Assembly: GCF_014203425.1 (NCBI RefSeq)
Contig: NZ_JACHJC010000001.1
Span: 5,978,001 to 6,042,000, forward strand
Source of the DNA: Micromonospora echinospora
Lineage (GTDB): Bacteria; Actinomycetota; Actinomycetes; Mycobacteriales; Micromonosporaceae
Direction: 5' to 3'
Length of the DNA stretch: 64,000 nt
Position numbers and translations under genes: made by a program
Notes under the pieces: model-generated
The model's database searches: none
What the model was told of the DNA's origin: nothing
The model's input: only the letters and a program-made list of their open reading frames with translations
Shown: one piece after another, positions 8,650 to 17,407 of the stretch
How the letters are laid out: each line of letters starts with the position of its first letter
How positions within the stretch are numbered: the stretch's first letter is position 1

Positions 8650-9978
8650 TTGACGACCGCGCCGATGCCCGAGTTCCCCGCCGGCTTCCGCTGGGGGGTC
8701 TCCACCTCCGCGTACCAGATCGAGGGCGCGACCACTGCCGACGGTCGCGGTCCGTCCATCTGGGACACCTTCGCCCACGAGCCGGGCCGGGTCACCGACG
8801 CCAGCACCGGCGACCAGGCGTGCGACCACTTCCACCGGTACGCCGAGGACACCGCGCTGCTGGCCGGGCTGGGCGTGTCCGCGTACCGGTTCTCGATCGC
8901 CTGGCCCCGGATCCAGCCGGCCGGCACCGGCCCGGCCAACGCCGCCGGGCTGGACTTCTACGACCGGCTGGTGGACGGCCTGCTCGCCGCCGGCGTGGAC
9001 CCGGTCGCCACACTGTTCCACTGGGACCTGCCGCAGCCGCTGGAGGACGCCGGCGGCTGGCTGAACCGGGACACCGCGGCCCGCTTCGCCGAGTACGCCG
9101 ACCTGGCCGCGGCCCGCCTCGGCGACCGGGTGAGGCTCTGGATCACGCTCAACGAGCCGTTCATCCACATGAGCATGGGCTACGGCATGGGCGTGCACGC
9201 CCCCGGCCGGATGCTGCTGTTCGACGCCTTCCCGGTGGCCCACCACCAACTCCTCGGGCACGGTCTCGCGGTCTCCGCGCTGCGCGCCCGCACCACGTCC
9301 CCGGTGGCGATCGCCAACAACTACTCCCCGGTGCGGGTCGCCGGCGACACCGACGCGGACCGGGCCGCCGCGATGGCGTACGACGCGCTGCACAACCTCC
9401 TGTTCACCGATCCGCTGCTCGGACGCGGCTACCCGGAGGCGCCGGGTGTGGACCCGGCGGTGATCCGCGATGGGGACCTGGACGTGCTGGCCGCCCCGAT
9501 CGACGTCCTCGGGGTCAACTACTACAACCCGACCGGCATCCGGGCACCCGAGGCGGACTCGCCGCTGCCGTTCGACATCGTGCCGCTGGACGGCTACCCG
9601 CGTACCGCGTTCGACTGGCCGGTGGCCCCGGACGGCCTGCGGGACCTGCTGCTCCAACTGCACCAGCGCTACGGCGACGCGCTGCCGCCGATCCAGGTAA
9701 CCGAGAGCGGCTGCGCGTACGACGACGCGCCGGACGCCGACGGCCGGGTGCACGACCCGGAGCGGATCGCATACCTGGACGGGCACGTCCGCGCGGTGCG
9801 CGAGGCGATGGCCGCCGGTGTGCCGGTGACCGGGTACTTCGTCTGGTCGCTGCTGGACAACTGGGAGTGGGCCGAGGGCTTCACCAAGCGGTTCGGCCTG
9901 GTGCACGTCGACTTCGACACGCAGCGGCGGATGCCGAAGTCGTCGTACACCTGGTTCCGGGACCTGGTGCGGCGATGA
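8650..9978 (+). CDS. Glycoside hydrolase family 1 beta-glucosidase
   Basis: A 442-residue retaining beta-glucosidase, probably cytoplasmic, hydrolysing beta-glucosides such as cellobiose. The GH1 hallmarks are present: N-terminal [19 protein letters not shown], acid/base glutamate in TLNEPF near residue 167, and nucleophile glutamate in [10 protein letters not shown] near residue 350 (TESG instead of the commoner TENG). The C terminus [17 protein letters not shown] with [10 protein letters not shown] is standard. The start is taken as TTG 8650, four bases after GGAGGG; another TTG lies four codons earlier, before the Shine-Dalgarno sequence. The stop overlaps the start of the MFS transporter gene (ATGA), indicating a two-gene sugar uptake and hydrolysis operon. 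Confidence 0.93.
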   Translation: MTTAPMPEFPAGFRWGVSTSAYQIEGATTADGRGPSIWDTFAHEPGRVTDASTGDQACDHFHRYAEDTALLAGLGVSAYRFSIAWPRIQPAGTGPANAAGLDFYDRLVDGLLAAGVDPVATLFHWDLPQPLEDAGGWLNRDTAARFAEYADLAAARLGDRVRLWITLNEPFIHMSMGYGMGVHAPGRMLLFDAFPVAHHQLLGHGLAVSALRARTTSPVAIANNYSPVRVAGDTDADRAAAMAYDALHNLLFTDPLLGRGYPEAPGVDPAVIRDGDLDVLAAPIDVLGVNYYNPTGIRAPEADSPLPFDIVPLDGYPRTAFDWPVAPDGLRDLLLQLHQRYGDALPPIQVTESGCAYDDAPDADGRVHDPERIAYLDGHVRAVREAMAAGVPVTGYFVWSLLDNWEWAEGFTKRFGLVHVDFDTQRRMPKSSYTWFRDLVRR

Positions 9979-11252
9979 CCACTGTGAACCCGACGCCGGC
10001 GTCGCTGCCGGCGGCGCTCGCCGAACCGACAGTGCCGGTACGGCGGAGCTGGATCGCGCTGATCTTCGCGGCCAACCTGGGCGTCTGGATGGCGTTCTTC
10101 ACCCCGATCCAGGTGCTGCTGCCGCAGCAGGTGGAACGCATCGCGCCGGCCGACAAGGAGGCGATGCTGGCGGTGGTGACCGGTCTCGGCGCGCTCGCCG
10201 CGGTGCTGGCGAACCCGCTCGCCGGGGCGTTGTCCGACCGCACCTCGCTGCGGCTGGCCAACCGCCACTTCGGCCGGCGGCACGTCTGGACCGCGTTCGG
10301 CGCGGTGATCGGCGCGGTCGCCCTGGTGCTGCTGGCCCGGCAGAACACCATCGCCGGGGTGGCGGTGGCCTGGGTGGCCGCGCAGGTCTGCTTCAACGCG
10401 ATGCTGGCCAGCCTCACCGCCGCGATCCCGGACCGGGTGCCGGTGGCGCAGCGTGGCGGCGTGTCCGGCTGGGTGGGCATCCCGCAGGCGCTGGGCCTGG
10501 TACTGGGCGCGGTGCTGGTGACGGCTGTGGTGACCGGCAACGCCGCCGGGTACGCCGCGATCGCGCTCGCCATGCTGCTGCTGTCGCTGCCGTTCGCGCT
10601 GCTGACCCAGGACGACCACCTGCCCCGGGAGCACCGCTCGCCGCTGCGGCTGCGCTCGCTGTTCTCCTCGATGTGGATCAGCCCGCGCCGCCACCCCGAC
10701 TTCGCCTGGGCGTGGTTCACCCGGTTCCTGGTGCAGACCGGCAACGCGCTGGGCACGCTCTACCTGCTCTACTTCCTCACCGACGGGGTACGGGTGGCCG
10801 ACCCCGAGGGCTCGCTGCTGATCCTGATCCTGCTCTACACGGTCGGAATGATGCTGACCGCGGTGGTCGCCGGGCGCATGTCCGACCGCTCCGGCCGGCG
10901 CAAGGTCTTCGTGATCGCCTCCGGGCTGATCATGGCGGTGGCGGCGCTGCTGCTCGCGGTGGCGCCGACCTGGCCGATGGCGATGGTGGCGGCGCTGCTG
11001 CTCGGCGCGGGCTACGGCGTCTACCTGGCGGTGGACGCCGCGCTGATCACGCAGGTGCTGCCCGCCGCCACGGACCGGGCCAAGGACCTCGGCGTGATCA
11101 ACATCGCCAACTCGGCGCCGCAGGTGCTCGGCCCGGCGCTGTCCGCGCCGATCGTGGTGCACCTCGGCGGCTACCCCACCCTGTACGCGGTCACCGCGGT
11201 GGTCACCGTGCTGGGCAGCGCCCTGGTAGTGAAGATCAAGTCGGTGCCCTGA
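9975..11252 (+). CDS. MFS transporter, probable sugar permease
   Basis: A 425-residue integral membrane protein with about 12 predicted helices. The start ATG 9975 overlaps the GH1 stop codon. Two MFS signature loops are visible: [24 protein letters not shown] after helix 2 and the homologous [11 protein letters not shown] in the second half. The protein therefore has the two related six-helix halves of the superfamily. Translational coupling to a beta-glucosidase makes an oligosaccharide or glucoside the likely substrate (inference). No transcription factor lies next to the pair, so its control cannot be read from the context. Confidence 0.88.
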   Translation: MTTVNPTPASLPAALAEPTVPVRRSWIALIFAANLGVWMAFFTPIQVLLPQQVERIAPADKEAMLAVVTGLGALAAVLANPLAGALSDRTSLRLANRHFGRRHVWTAFGAVIGAVALVLLARQNTIAGVAVAWVAAQVCFNAMLASLTAAIPDRVPVAQRGGVSGWVGIPQALGLVLGAVLVTAVVTGNAAGYAAIALAMLLLSLPFALLTQDDHLPREHRSPLRLRSLFSSMWISPRRHPDFAWAWFTRFLVQTGNALGTLYLLYFLTDGVRVADPEGSLLILILLYTVGMMLTAVVAGRMSDRSGRRKVFVIASGLIMAVAALLLAVAPTWPMAMVAALLLGAGYGVYLAVDAALITQVLPAATDRAKDLGVINIANSAPQVLGPALSAPIVVHLGGYPTLYAVTAVVTVLGSALVVKIKSVP

Positions 11253-11302
11253 CCCGGCCCCCCTGCCGGAAACCCGTCGCGGGCCGCCGTAGGCTGGGGG
11301 AC

Positions 11303-12712
11303 GTGACGGTACGTGTACGCTTCGCCCCCTCCCCGACCGGTATGTTCCACGTCGGCGGCGCCCGCTCGGCGCTGCAGAACTGGATCTTCGCCAAGCAGCA
11401 GGGCGGGGTGTTCGTGCTGCGCATCGAGGACACCGACGCGGCCCGCAACAAGCCCGAGTGGACCGAGGGCATCCTGTCCGCGCTCGAGTGGATCGGCATC
11501 GACCGGGGCAGCTACGAGGGCCCGTACTTCCAGTCCTCGTACGCCGGTGAGCACCGGGCCGCCGCGCAGCGGCTGTACGAGGGCGGCCGGGCCTACTACT
11601 GCGACTGCACCCGCGAGGACGTGCAGGCGCGTACCGGCCCGCAGCAGCGCGGCTACGACGGCTTCTGCCGCGACCGCGGCCTGGGGCCGGGCGAGGGCCG
11701 GGCACTGCGCTTCCGTACGCCCGACGAGGGCGAGACGGTGGTGGTCGACCTGGTGCGCGGCGAACCGACGTTCGAGAACAAGCTGATCGAGGACTTCGTC
11801 ATCGCCCGCGGCGACGGCTCCCCGGTGTTCCTGCTGGCGAATGTCGTGGACGACATGTCGATGGGGATCACCCACGTGATCCGGGCCGAGGAGCACCTGC
11901 CGAACACCCCGAAGCAGCAGCTTCTCTGGGACGCGCTCGGGGTCAAGCCGCCGATCTGGGCGCACGTGCCGGTGGTGGTGAACGAGAAGCGGCAGAAGCT
12001 GTCCAAGCGGCGGGACAAGGTCGCGCTGGAGGCGTACCGGGACGAGGGCTACCTCGCCGACGCGATGCGCAACTACCTGATGCTGCTGGGCTGGGCGCCG
12101 TCGGGCGACCGGGAGATCGTGCCCTGGTCGGTGATCGAGCAGGAGTTCCGGCTGGACGAGGTCAACCCGTCCCCGGCGTTCTTCGACGAGAAGAAGCTGC
12201 GCGCCTTCAACGGCGACTACATCCGGGCGCTGCCGGTGGAGGACTTCGTCGCCGCCTGCCAGCCGTGGCTCACCGGCACCGGGACCATCGCCCCGCCGCC
12301 GTGGCAGCCGGAGGAGTTCGACCCGGCCGCGTTCGCGGCGGTGGCCCCGCTGGCGCAGACCCGGATCGCGGTGCTCAGCGAGATCGTGCCGAACGTCGAC
12401 TTCCTCTTCCTGGCCGACCCGCTGATCGACGAGGCGGCGTGGGCGAAGGCGATGAAGGAGGGCGCGGCCGACCTGCTGGACGCGGCGATCGTCGCGTTCG
12501 AGGCGCTGGAGTCCTGGGACGCCGAGTCGCTCAAGGCCACACTGGAGGCCGTCGGTGCGGAGCGCGGGCTGAAGCTGGGCAAGGCACAGGCGCCGGTACG
12601 GGTCGCTGTCACCGGCCGCACCGTCGGGCTGCCGCTGTTCGAGTCGCTGGAGGTGCTGGGCCGCGACCGTACGCTGACCCGGCTGCGTGCCGCCCGCGTA
12701 CGCCTGGTCTGA
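11303..12712 (+). CDS. gltX: Glutamate-tRNA ligase
   Basis: A 469-residue class I aminoacyl-tRNA synthetase that charges tRNA-Glu (and often mischarges tRNA-Gln for amidation in actinobacteria). The HIGH-type motif is [16 protein letters not shown] near residues 9-24 and the KMSKS-type loop is KLSKRRDKV near residue 232. The Rossmann catalytic core is followed by a helical anticodon-binding region (residues of about 300-469). The start is GTG 11303; an ATG-led extension upstream would run into the MFS gene. It lies 50 bases after the MFS transporter, so it probably has its own promoter. Confidence 0.95.
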   Translation: MTVRVRFAPSPTGMFHVGGARSALQNWIFAKQQGGVFVLRIEDTDAARNKPEWTEGILSALEWIGIDRGSYEGPYFQSSYAGEHRAAAQRLYEGGRAYYCDCTREDVQARTGPQQRGYDGFCRDRGLGPGEGRALRFRTPDEGETVVVDLVRGEPTFENKLIEDFVIARGDGSPVFLLANVVDDMSMGITHVIRAEEHLPNTPKQQLLWDALGVKPPIWAHVPVVVNEKRQKLSKRRDKVALEAYRDEGYLADAMRNYLMLLGWAPSGDREIVPWSVIEQEFRLDEVNPSPAFFDEKKLRAFNGDYIRALPVEDFVAACQPWLTGTGTIAPPPWQPEEFDPAAFAAVAPLAQTRIAVLSEIVPNVDFLFLADPLIDEAAWAKAMKEGAADLLDAAIVAFEALESWDAESLKATLEAVGAERGLKLGKAQAPVRVAVTGRTVGLPLFESLEVLGRDRTLTRLRAARVRLV

Positions 12713-12780
12713 GCGGCAGGTCCGGCGCCGGTCGCCGCCGGCCCGGGCGTGTCGTGGCCGGGAACCGTACCCCTGTTGAG

Positions 12781-12822
12781 CGATATGCCTCTGAGTCATG
12801 ATTATGACTCAGAGGCATATCG
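12781..12822. repeat. Perfect 19-bp inverted repeat with 4-base loop
   Basis: CGATATGCCTCTGAGTCAT is followed by GATT and then its exact reverse complement. It is strikingly AT-rich for this genome and lies between convergent genes gltX and the CopC gene. It could terminate transcription from both sides, but the lack of a U-run and the sharp base composition also suit a dispersed palindromic repeat or a protein-binding site. Confidence 0.85.
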
Positions 12823-12897
12823 GCTCTCGGCGATCGTTGTGCCAGCCGCGTCACGCAGAGTGTTCCCCGCGAGCCGGCTCCCGCTGACCGGCCGGCG

Positions 12898-13500
12898 TCA
12901 GCGGCGGGCGGCCCGGCGGCGCAGCAGCAGCCCGCCGCCCAGCGCGGCCAGCACCACCACCGCGCCGGCCGCCCACAGCCAGCCCGTACCCCCGTCGTCG
13001 TTCGCCTCGGCGGCGGCCGGCGTCGGGCTCGCCCGGGTCGGCGCGGCGGTGGTGGGAGCGGCGGTCGGCGCGGCGCTGGTCGGCGGCGCGCTCGCCGACG
13101 GCGCCTCCGCCGGGGTGCCGGTGGTCAGGGTGAACCGGACCTCCCCTTTGATCGGATGGCCGTCGTCGGACGCCAGCCGGTAGGTGACGATGTAGAGCCC
13201 GGCCGCGCCCGGCCGGAACGGCACTATCACCCGCTTGCCGGAGAAGGTCGGCGCGCCGCCGGTCGCGGCCACATTGTCCGGTCCGGTGACGGTGACCTCG
13301 GTCGTGGCCTCCTTCGGCGTGGCCAGGAACCGCAGCTCGATCCGCTCCGGCGCGGCGGCCAGCCGGGCCCCGTCGCGCGGGTCGCTGCCGGTCAGTGAGT
13401 TGTGCGCGGCGGCCGGCGCGGCCGGTAGCACCGACACCGCCGCCGCCACCCCGAGCACGACCAGCCAGGTACGCGCCACACGAGCGACCCTGCCCCCCAT
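12898..13500 (-). CDS. CopC domain protein, membrane-anchored copper-binding protein
   Basis: A 200-residue exported protein. Residues 1-32 are a signal peptide ending in AAPAAA, which would leave His33 as the mature N terminus, the first ligand of the Cu(II) site in CopC proteins. The CopC beta-sandwich covers about residues 33-130 and ends with YRLASDDGHPIKGEVRFTL, which contains the Asp and His partners. Then come a Pro/Ala/Thr-rich linker (about residues 135-165), one transmembrane helix (WLWAAGAVVVLAALGGGLLL) and a basic tail. It resembles the CopC part of YcnJ-type copper proteins, tethered to the outer face of the membrane. No CopD gene is adjacent. Confidence 0.88.
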   Translation of the reverse strand: MGGRVARVARTWLVVLGVAAAVSVLPAAPAAAHNSLTGSDPRDGARLAAAPERIELRFLATPKEATTEVTVTGPDNVAATGGAPTFSGKRVIVPFRPGAAGLYIVTYRLASDDGHPIKGEVRFTLTTGTPAEAPSASAPPTSAAPTAAPTTAAPTRASPTPAAAEANDDGGTGWLWAAGAVVVLAALGGGLLLRRRAARR

Positions 13501-13558
13501 GGTTCCCTCCGTCCGGGTAAGATCCGGCCGATGATCATCGGCCGCTCATTGGTCGGTC

Positions 13559-13650
13559 TCAGCTCGCAAATAGTTCCAAATACTCTTCCACCTGCTGCAA
13601 CCAAGCGCCGTTCTGCGGAGTCTTTGTGGTGGACACCGGTCCAGTGTGAC
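13559..13650 (-). pseudogene. Possible IS630-type transposase C-terminal remnant
   Basis: The complement of this stretch reads TKTPQNGAWLQQVEEYLELF followed by a stop. This resembles the C-terminal TP.HGSWLNQVE segment of IS630-family transposases. It is only about 30 codons long, less GC-rich than its surroundings, and no upstream catalytic domain or terminal repeats can be seen. It lies between the divergent CopC and 220-residue protein genes. The assignment is tentative, because the match is short. Confidence 0.3.
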
Positions 13651-13691
13651 TGCAGCGGAAGCCAGCCATCGAACGGGGCGAGGAGGCGGCG

Positions 13692-14354
13692 ATGATCCGG
13701 AAGGTGAGACGGCTGCTGATCGCCGTGACCGGGACGATGGCGGCCCTCGCGTGCACACTGGCCCTGACCGGCACGACGGCGGCCCAGGCCGCCCCGAAAC
13801 CGAAGCCCGCGCCGACCGGCGTCGACATCACCGGCGACAAGCTCGACGAGCCGCTGCGGCTGCGCACCGACAGCCGGTCGGCCGAGGTCCACCTGGTGAT
13901 CGACCAGATCAAGTGGCTGGGCACGACCGGCCAGCTGCGCGGCCCGGCCGCCGCGGACCTCGGTCCGAAGTACACGGTGGTGGTGCACGTCGCCGCCGGT
14001 CCGCAGCGCACCTACGACCTCTTCCCCCTGGCCAAGGGCGGCCCGCGCGTCTACCGGCCGGCCAAGCAGCCGGACAGGAGCAACCCTCGCGCGGGCTGGT
14101 TCTTCGGGCGGCTCAACATGCCGGAGACGCTGCGGTCGGTAGGGGTGCCGATGCCGGCGCAGTTCGACACGCTCGCCGGTGGCATCGGCGGCGGCGACCG
14201 GGTGCTCCCAGAGGAGGCGCTCGACCCGGTGGGCGATCTCGACACCGCCCTCGGCGAACTCCAGCGGCTGCTGCTGCTCAACGTGGGCGTCGTGCTGGTC
14301 ATCACCGCCGGACTCGCCGGCATCGCGCTGCTGGTGCGCCGCCGCACCCGCTGA
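13692..14354 (+). CDS. Exported membrane-anchored protein of unknown function
   Basis: A 220-residue protein I do not recognise as a named family. Residues 1-38 are a typical signal peptide (RKVRRLLIAVTG, hydrophobic core, TTAAQAAP). The mature part includes DITGDKLDEPLRLRTDSRSA, a beta-rich stretch (YTVVVHVAAGPQRTYDLFPL) and KGGPRVYRPAKQPD. A transmembrane helix near residues 193-213 (LLNVGVVLVITAGLAGIALL) is followed by RRRTR, so the protein should be anchored with its bulk outside. GGAGG-like sequence (GAGGAGGCGGCG) precedes ATG 13692. It diverges from the CopC gene, but no link to copper can be shown. Confidence 0.75.
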   Translation: MIRKVRRLLIAVTGTMAALACTLALTGTTAAQAAPKPKPAPTGVDITGDKLDEPLRLRTDSRSAEVHLVIDQIKWLGTTGQLRGPAAADLGPKYTVVVHVAAGPQRTYDLFPLAKGGPRVYRPAKQPDRSNPRAGWFFGRLNMPETLRSVGVPMPAQFDTLAGGIGGGDRVLPEEALDPVGDLDTALGELQRLLLLNVGVVLVITAGLAGIALLVRRRTR

Positions 14355-14498
14355 ACCCGGCTGCGACGCCAGGCCCGGCGTCCGCGCGGGCGGCGTCAGC
14401 GCGGGCGGCTCCGCGTCAGACCCGGCAGCTCCGCCTCAGCACCAGCGGCTCGGCGGCCGCTCCCGGCGCGACCGGCGATTGAGCGGGCGTACCGCGCC

Positions 14499-14860
14499 GT
14501 GGCGGTGGGCGCCCGCCCAGCCCGCCAGGTCGCTGCGACAGCCCTGCTCCGGCGACGGCTCGTCCGCGAGATGCGCCGGCTCGGCGGCCCGCTGACGGGG
14601 CACCGCCGGCTCGTCCTCGGCGCGCTCCGCGGCCCGGCCGGCGGCCTGCTCGCCCTGGTGGTGCAGGCACGGCCGACGTGGGTGCGTGGCCGTGACCGGC
14701 TGGTCGTGGCCACGCCGGCACGCTTCGCCCTGGGCGCAACCGTGCTCGGCCTCCCCCTGCGCCATCCCGGCCTCCTCACCGTCGCCCTCGCGCGCCCGCC
14801 GGAACGGCCCGGGCGCGCCCTGACACCGTACTGGCCCGCCCGGACAAGATCGCCAGCGCG
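14499..14860 (+). pseudogene. Coding-like fragment of unknown origin in the gap before the PucR gene
   Basis: The 586-base gap between 14355 and 14940 has no convincing complete gene. One plus-strand frame from GTG 14499 has almost exclusively G/C third positions and a protein-like composition (RRLVLGALRGPAGGLLALVV and similar) up to about 14850, as real genes here do. There is no ribosome binding site, and the frame runs on into the PucR gene out of phase. It may be a truncated gene remnant. I do not recognise a family, and the minus-strand frames are arginine-rich and look like shadows. Confidence 0.25.
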
Positions 14861-14940
14861 TACCGGTGGAGATCGTCACGCCACGGCGACGCCGCCACCT
14901 CGGGGTGGAACCGCTGCTCAGCGCGTGTCAGGCTGGTGCG

Positions 14941-16140
14941 GTGAGCGAACCGGGCGGCACGGAGACGTCGGCGACGCTGCGCCGCATCGAACGGGCGGCG
15001 GGCAGCCTGGCCACCGCCAGCGTGGCCCGGATGGACGAGACGCTGCCCTGGTTCCGCGGCCTGCCCGCCGACCAGCGCTCCTGGGTCATGCTCGTGGCCC
15101 AGGCCGGCGTGCGGTCGCTGGTGCAGTGGCTGCGCCAGGGCGGCGGCGCGACCGACCGCACCCAGGAGGTGTCGGACGAGGTCTTCGCCGCCGCGCCGCA
15201 GGCGCTGGCCCGCTCGATCAGCCTCCAGCAGACCGTGGCGCTGATCAAGGTGACCATCGACGTGGTCGAGGAGCAGGTGTCGGAGCTGGCCGTGCCGGGC
15301 GAGGAGCAGTCGCTGCGGGAGGCGGTGCTGCGCTTCTCCCGGGAGATCGCGTTCGCCGCCGCGCGGGTCTACGCCCGGGCCGCCGAGAGCCGCGGCTCCT
15401 GGGACGCCCGGTTGCAGGCGCTGCTCGTCGACGCCCTGCTGCGCGGCGACTCCCCGGACGTGCTGGCCAGCCGGGCCGCCGCGCTGGGCTGGACGGACGC
15501 GCCGCCGGTCGCGGTGGCGGTGGGCCGCTCGCCGGGCGGCGAGGTGGCCGCCGTGCTGCACACCGTCTACCGGCAGGCCCGGCGGATCGGCGTCGAGGTC
15601 ATCGGCGGCGTGCACGGCGACCGCCTGGTGATCGTGCTGGGCGGGGCGGCCGACCCGGTGGCGGCCACGGAGAAGCTGCGTACCGCCTTCGGTGAGGGAC
15701 CGGTGGTGGTCGGCCCGGCGGTGCCCAGCCTGGACGAGGCCACCGAGTCGGCGCGGGCCGCGCTGGCCGGGTTCCGGGCCGCGCCGGCCTGGCCGACCGC
15801 GCCGTGCCCGGTCTCCGCGGACGAACTGCTCCCGGAGCGGGCGCTGGCCGGCGACACGGAGGCCCGCCGCCGGTTGCGCCACGACGTGTACGCGGCACTC
15901 GCCCGGTCCGGCGGTGAGCTGCTGGAGACGCTCGACGCGTTCTTCGCCGCCGGTGGCACGCTGGAGAGCGCCGCCCGGGCGCTGTTCGTGCACCCGAACA
16001 CCGTGCGCTACCGCCTGAAGCGGATCGCCGAGGTGACCGGCTTCTCGCCGCTGGCCCCGCGAGACGCGTTCGCGTTGCAGGTCGCGCTGACAGTGGGACG
16101 CCTCGACCCGGTGGTGCCGACGGTCTCCGACCGGCGATGA
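14941..16140 (+). CDS. fasR: PucR-type helix-turn-helix regulator, probable FasR-like activator of the fab operon
   Basis: A 399-residue transcription factor. The C-terminal PucR-type HTH is clear (AARALFVHPNTVRYRLKRIA, then TGFSPLAPRDAFALQVAL). The middle (residues of about 160-290) resembles the GGDEF-like regulatory domain of the family, and the N-terminal 150 residues are helical. The start is GTG 14941 (VSEPGGTETSATLRRIERA); upstream codons are not typical. In Streptomyces coelicolor the gene directly before fabD-fabH-acpP-fabF encodes FasR, an activator of fatty-acid synthesis, and mycobacteria have a homologue between aceE and fabD. By position this gene should activate the promoter at 16141-16237. 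The symbol rests on synteny. Confidence 0.85.
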   Translation: MSEPGGTETSATLRRIERAAGSLATASVARMDETLPWFRGLPADQRSWVMLVAQAGVRSLVQWLRQGGGATDRTQEVSDEVFAAAPQALARSISLQQTVALIKVTIDVVEEQVSELAVPGEEQSLREAVLRFSREIAFAAARVYARAAESRGSWDARLQALLVDALLRGDSPDVLASRAAALGWTDAPPVAVAVGRSPGGEVAAVLHTVYRQARRIGVEVIGGVHGDRLVIVLGGAADPVAATEKLRTAFGEGPVVVGPAVPSLDEATESARAALAGFRAAPAWPTAPCPVSADELLPERALAGDTEARRRLRHDVYAALARSGGELLETLDAFFAAGGTLESAARALFVHPNTVRYRLKRIAEVTGFSPLAPRDAFALQVALTVGRLDPVVPTVSDRR

Positions 16141-16237
16141 TCGCCGACGATCTTTGTAGGTTTCCTCTAAAGGTTCTAGTGCGGTTTGGTGCCGTACGTT
16201 ACAGCGCGGCACGCCGGTATCCGTCAGAGTCGTACAC
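16141..16237 (+). promoter_or_regulatory. Promoter region of the fabD-fabH-acpP-fabF operon
   Basis: A 97-base gap between fasR and fabD is notably AT-richer than its flanks around 16150-16190, including the short symmetry CCTCTAAAGG. This is where a FasR-type activator and the operon promoter should act. I cannot assign -35 and -10 boxes with confidence. The GTG start of fabD follows without a strong ribosome binding site. Confidence 0.45.
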
Positions 16238-17407
16238 GTGCTCGCCGTACTCTCTCCCGGACAGGGTTCACAGAAGCCCGGCTTCCTCGCGCCGTGGCTC
16301 GACCTCCCCGGCGCCGAAGCGCGTCTGCGCTGGTGGTCGGCCCTGGCCGGGGTGGACCTGATCCACCTGGGCACCGGGGCCGACGCGGACGAGATCAAGG
16401 ACACCGCCCGCACCCAGCCGCTGCTCGTCGCCGCCGCGCTGCTCGCCGCCGAGCACCTGCCGATGCACGACGTCGCGCTGGTCGCCGGGCACAGCGTCGG
16501 TGAGCTGGGCGCCGCCGCCCTGGCCGGGGTGCTGCCCGCCGAGGCCGCCGTGACGCTCGCCGGCGTACGCGGACGCGAGATGGCCGCGGCCTGCGCGTTG
16601 GAGCCGACCGGGATGGCCGCCGTGCTCGGCGGTGACCCGGACGAGGTGCTCGCCGCGCTGCGGGCCCACGGGCTGCACCCGGCCAACCGCAACGGCGCCG
16701 GTCAGGTCGTGGCCGCCGGCGCTGTCGACGGGCTGGACAAGCTCGCCGCCGAACCGCCGGCCCGCACCCGGGTCATCCGGCTCCAGGTGGCCGGCGCGTT
16801 CCACACGCCGTACATGGCGCCGGCCGAGGCCGCGCTGGCCGGCGTCGCCGCCGGTGTCACCGCCTCCGCCCCGGCCCGGATCCTGCTGTCCAACCTCGAC
16901 GGCGCGCCGGTCGGGCACGGCCCGGAGACGGTGCAACGGCTGGTCCGGCAGGTCACCGCCCCGGTCCGCTGGGACCTGTGCATGCGCACGCTCGCCGACC
17001 TCGGGGTCACCGGCGTGATCGAGCTGCCGCCGGCCGGCACCCTGGCCGGGCTGGTCAAGCGGGAACTCAAGGGCGAGGGCGCGCCGGAGATCGTCACCCT
17101 GAACACCCCCGCCGACCTGCCCGCCGCGCGGCGGCTGATCGCCCGCCACGCCGGTCCCGCCGCCCGGCCGTCCGCGCCGTGGTTCCGCGTGGTGGTCTCC
17201 CCCGCCGCCGGTCGCCTCACCCGGGCGGCCGAGGCGACGGTGGGCGTCGAGGTACGCGCCGGCCAGGTCCTCGGCCACGTCGCCGGAGGGCGAGGGCCGG
17301 TCGAGGTGACCGCGCACGACAACGGGCTGCTCACCGAGTGGCTCGCGCACCACGCCGACCCGGTCGCCCCGGGCCAGCCCCTCGTCCGCATCGGAGGAAC
17401 GCACTAA
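16238..17407 (+). CDS. fabD: Malonyl-CoA:ACP transacylase with C-terminal lipoyl-like domain
   Basis: Transfers malonate from CoA to acyl carrier protein for fatty-acid synthesis. The catalytic core (residues 1-300) has the oxyanion motif GQGSQ, nucleophile Ser86 in GHSVGE (usually GHSLGE) and catalytic His189 in AFHTPYM. At 389 residues it is about 75 longer than the usual FabD. The extra part (from about residue 315) reads as a biotinyl/lipoyl-like beta-barrel: VVSPAAGRLTRAAEA, then VEVRAGQVLGHVAG, and finally GLLTEWLAHHADPVAPGQPL. It has no lysine at the expected hairpin tip, so it cannot be lipoylated or biotinylated in the usual way. It is first in the fab operon, and the fabH start directly abuts its stop. 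Confidence 0.93.
   Translation: MLAVLSPGQGSQKPGFLAPWLDLPGAEARLRWWSALAGVDLIHLGTGADADEIKDTARTQPLLVAAALLAAEHLPMHDVALVAGHSVGELGAAALAGVLPAEAAVTLAGVRGREMAAACALEPTGMAAVLGGDPDEVLAALRAHGLHPANRNGAGQVVAAGAVDGLDKLAAEPPARTRVIRLQVAGAFHTPYMAPAEAALAGVAAGVTASAPARILLSNLDGAPVGHGPETVQRLVRQVTAPVRWDLCMRTLADLGVTGVIELPPAGTLAGLVKRELKGEGAPEIVTLNTPADLPAARRLIARHAGPAARPSAPWFRVVVSPAAGRLTRAAEATVGVEVRAGQVLGHVAGGRGPVEVTAHDNGLLTEWLAHHADPVAPGQPLVRIGGTH

Noticed and set aside
9669..11705. Long antisense frame over the GH1, MFS and gltX genes
   Set aside because: It crosses three real genes and has His/Arg/Gly-rich composition without motifs.
14436..14879. Minus-strand gene in the gap before the PucR regulator
   Set aside because: The frames are Arg/Pro/Ser-rich with no motif or ribosome binding site, typical of shadows.
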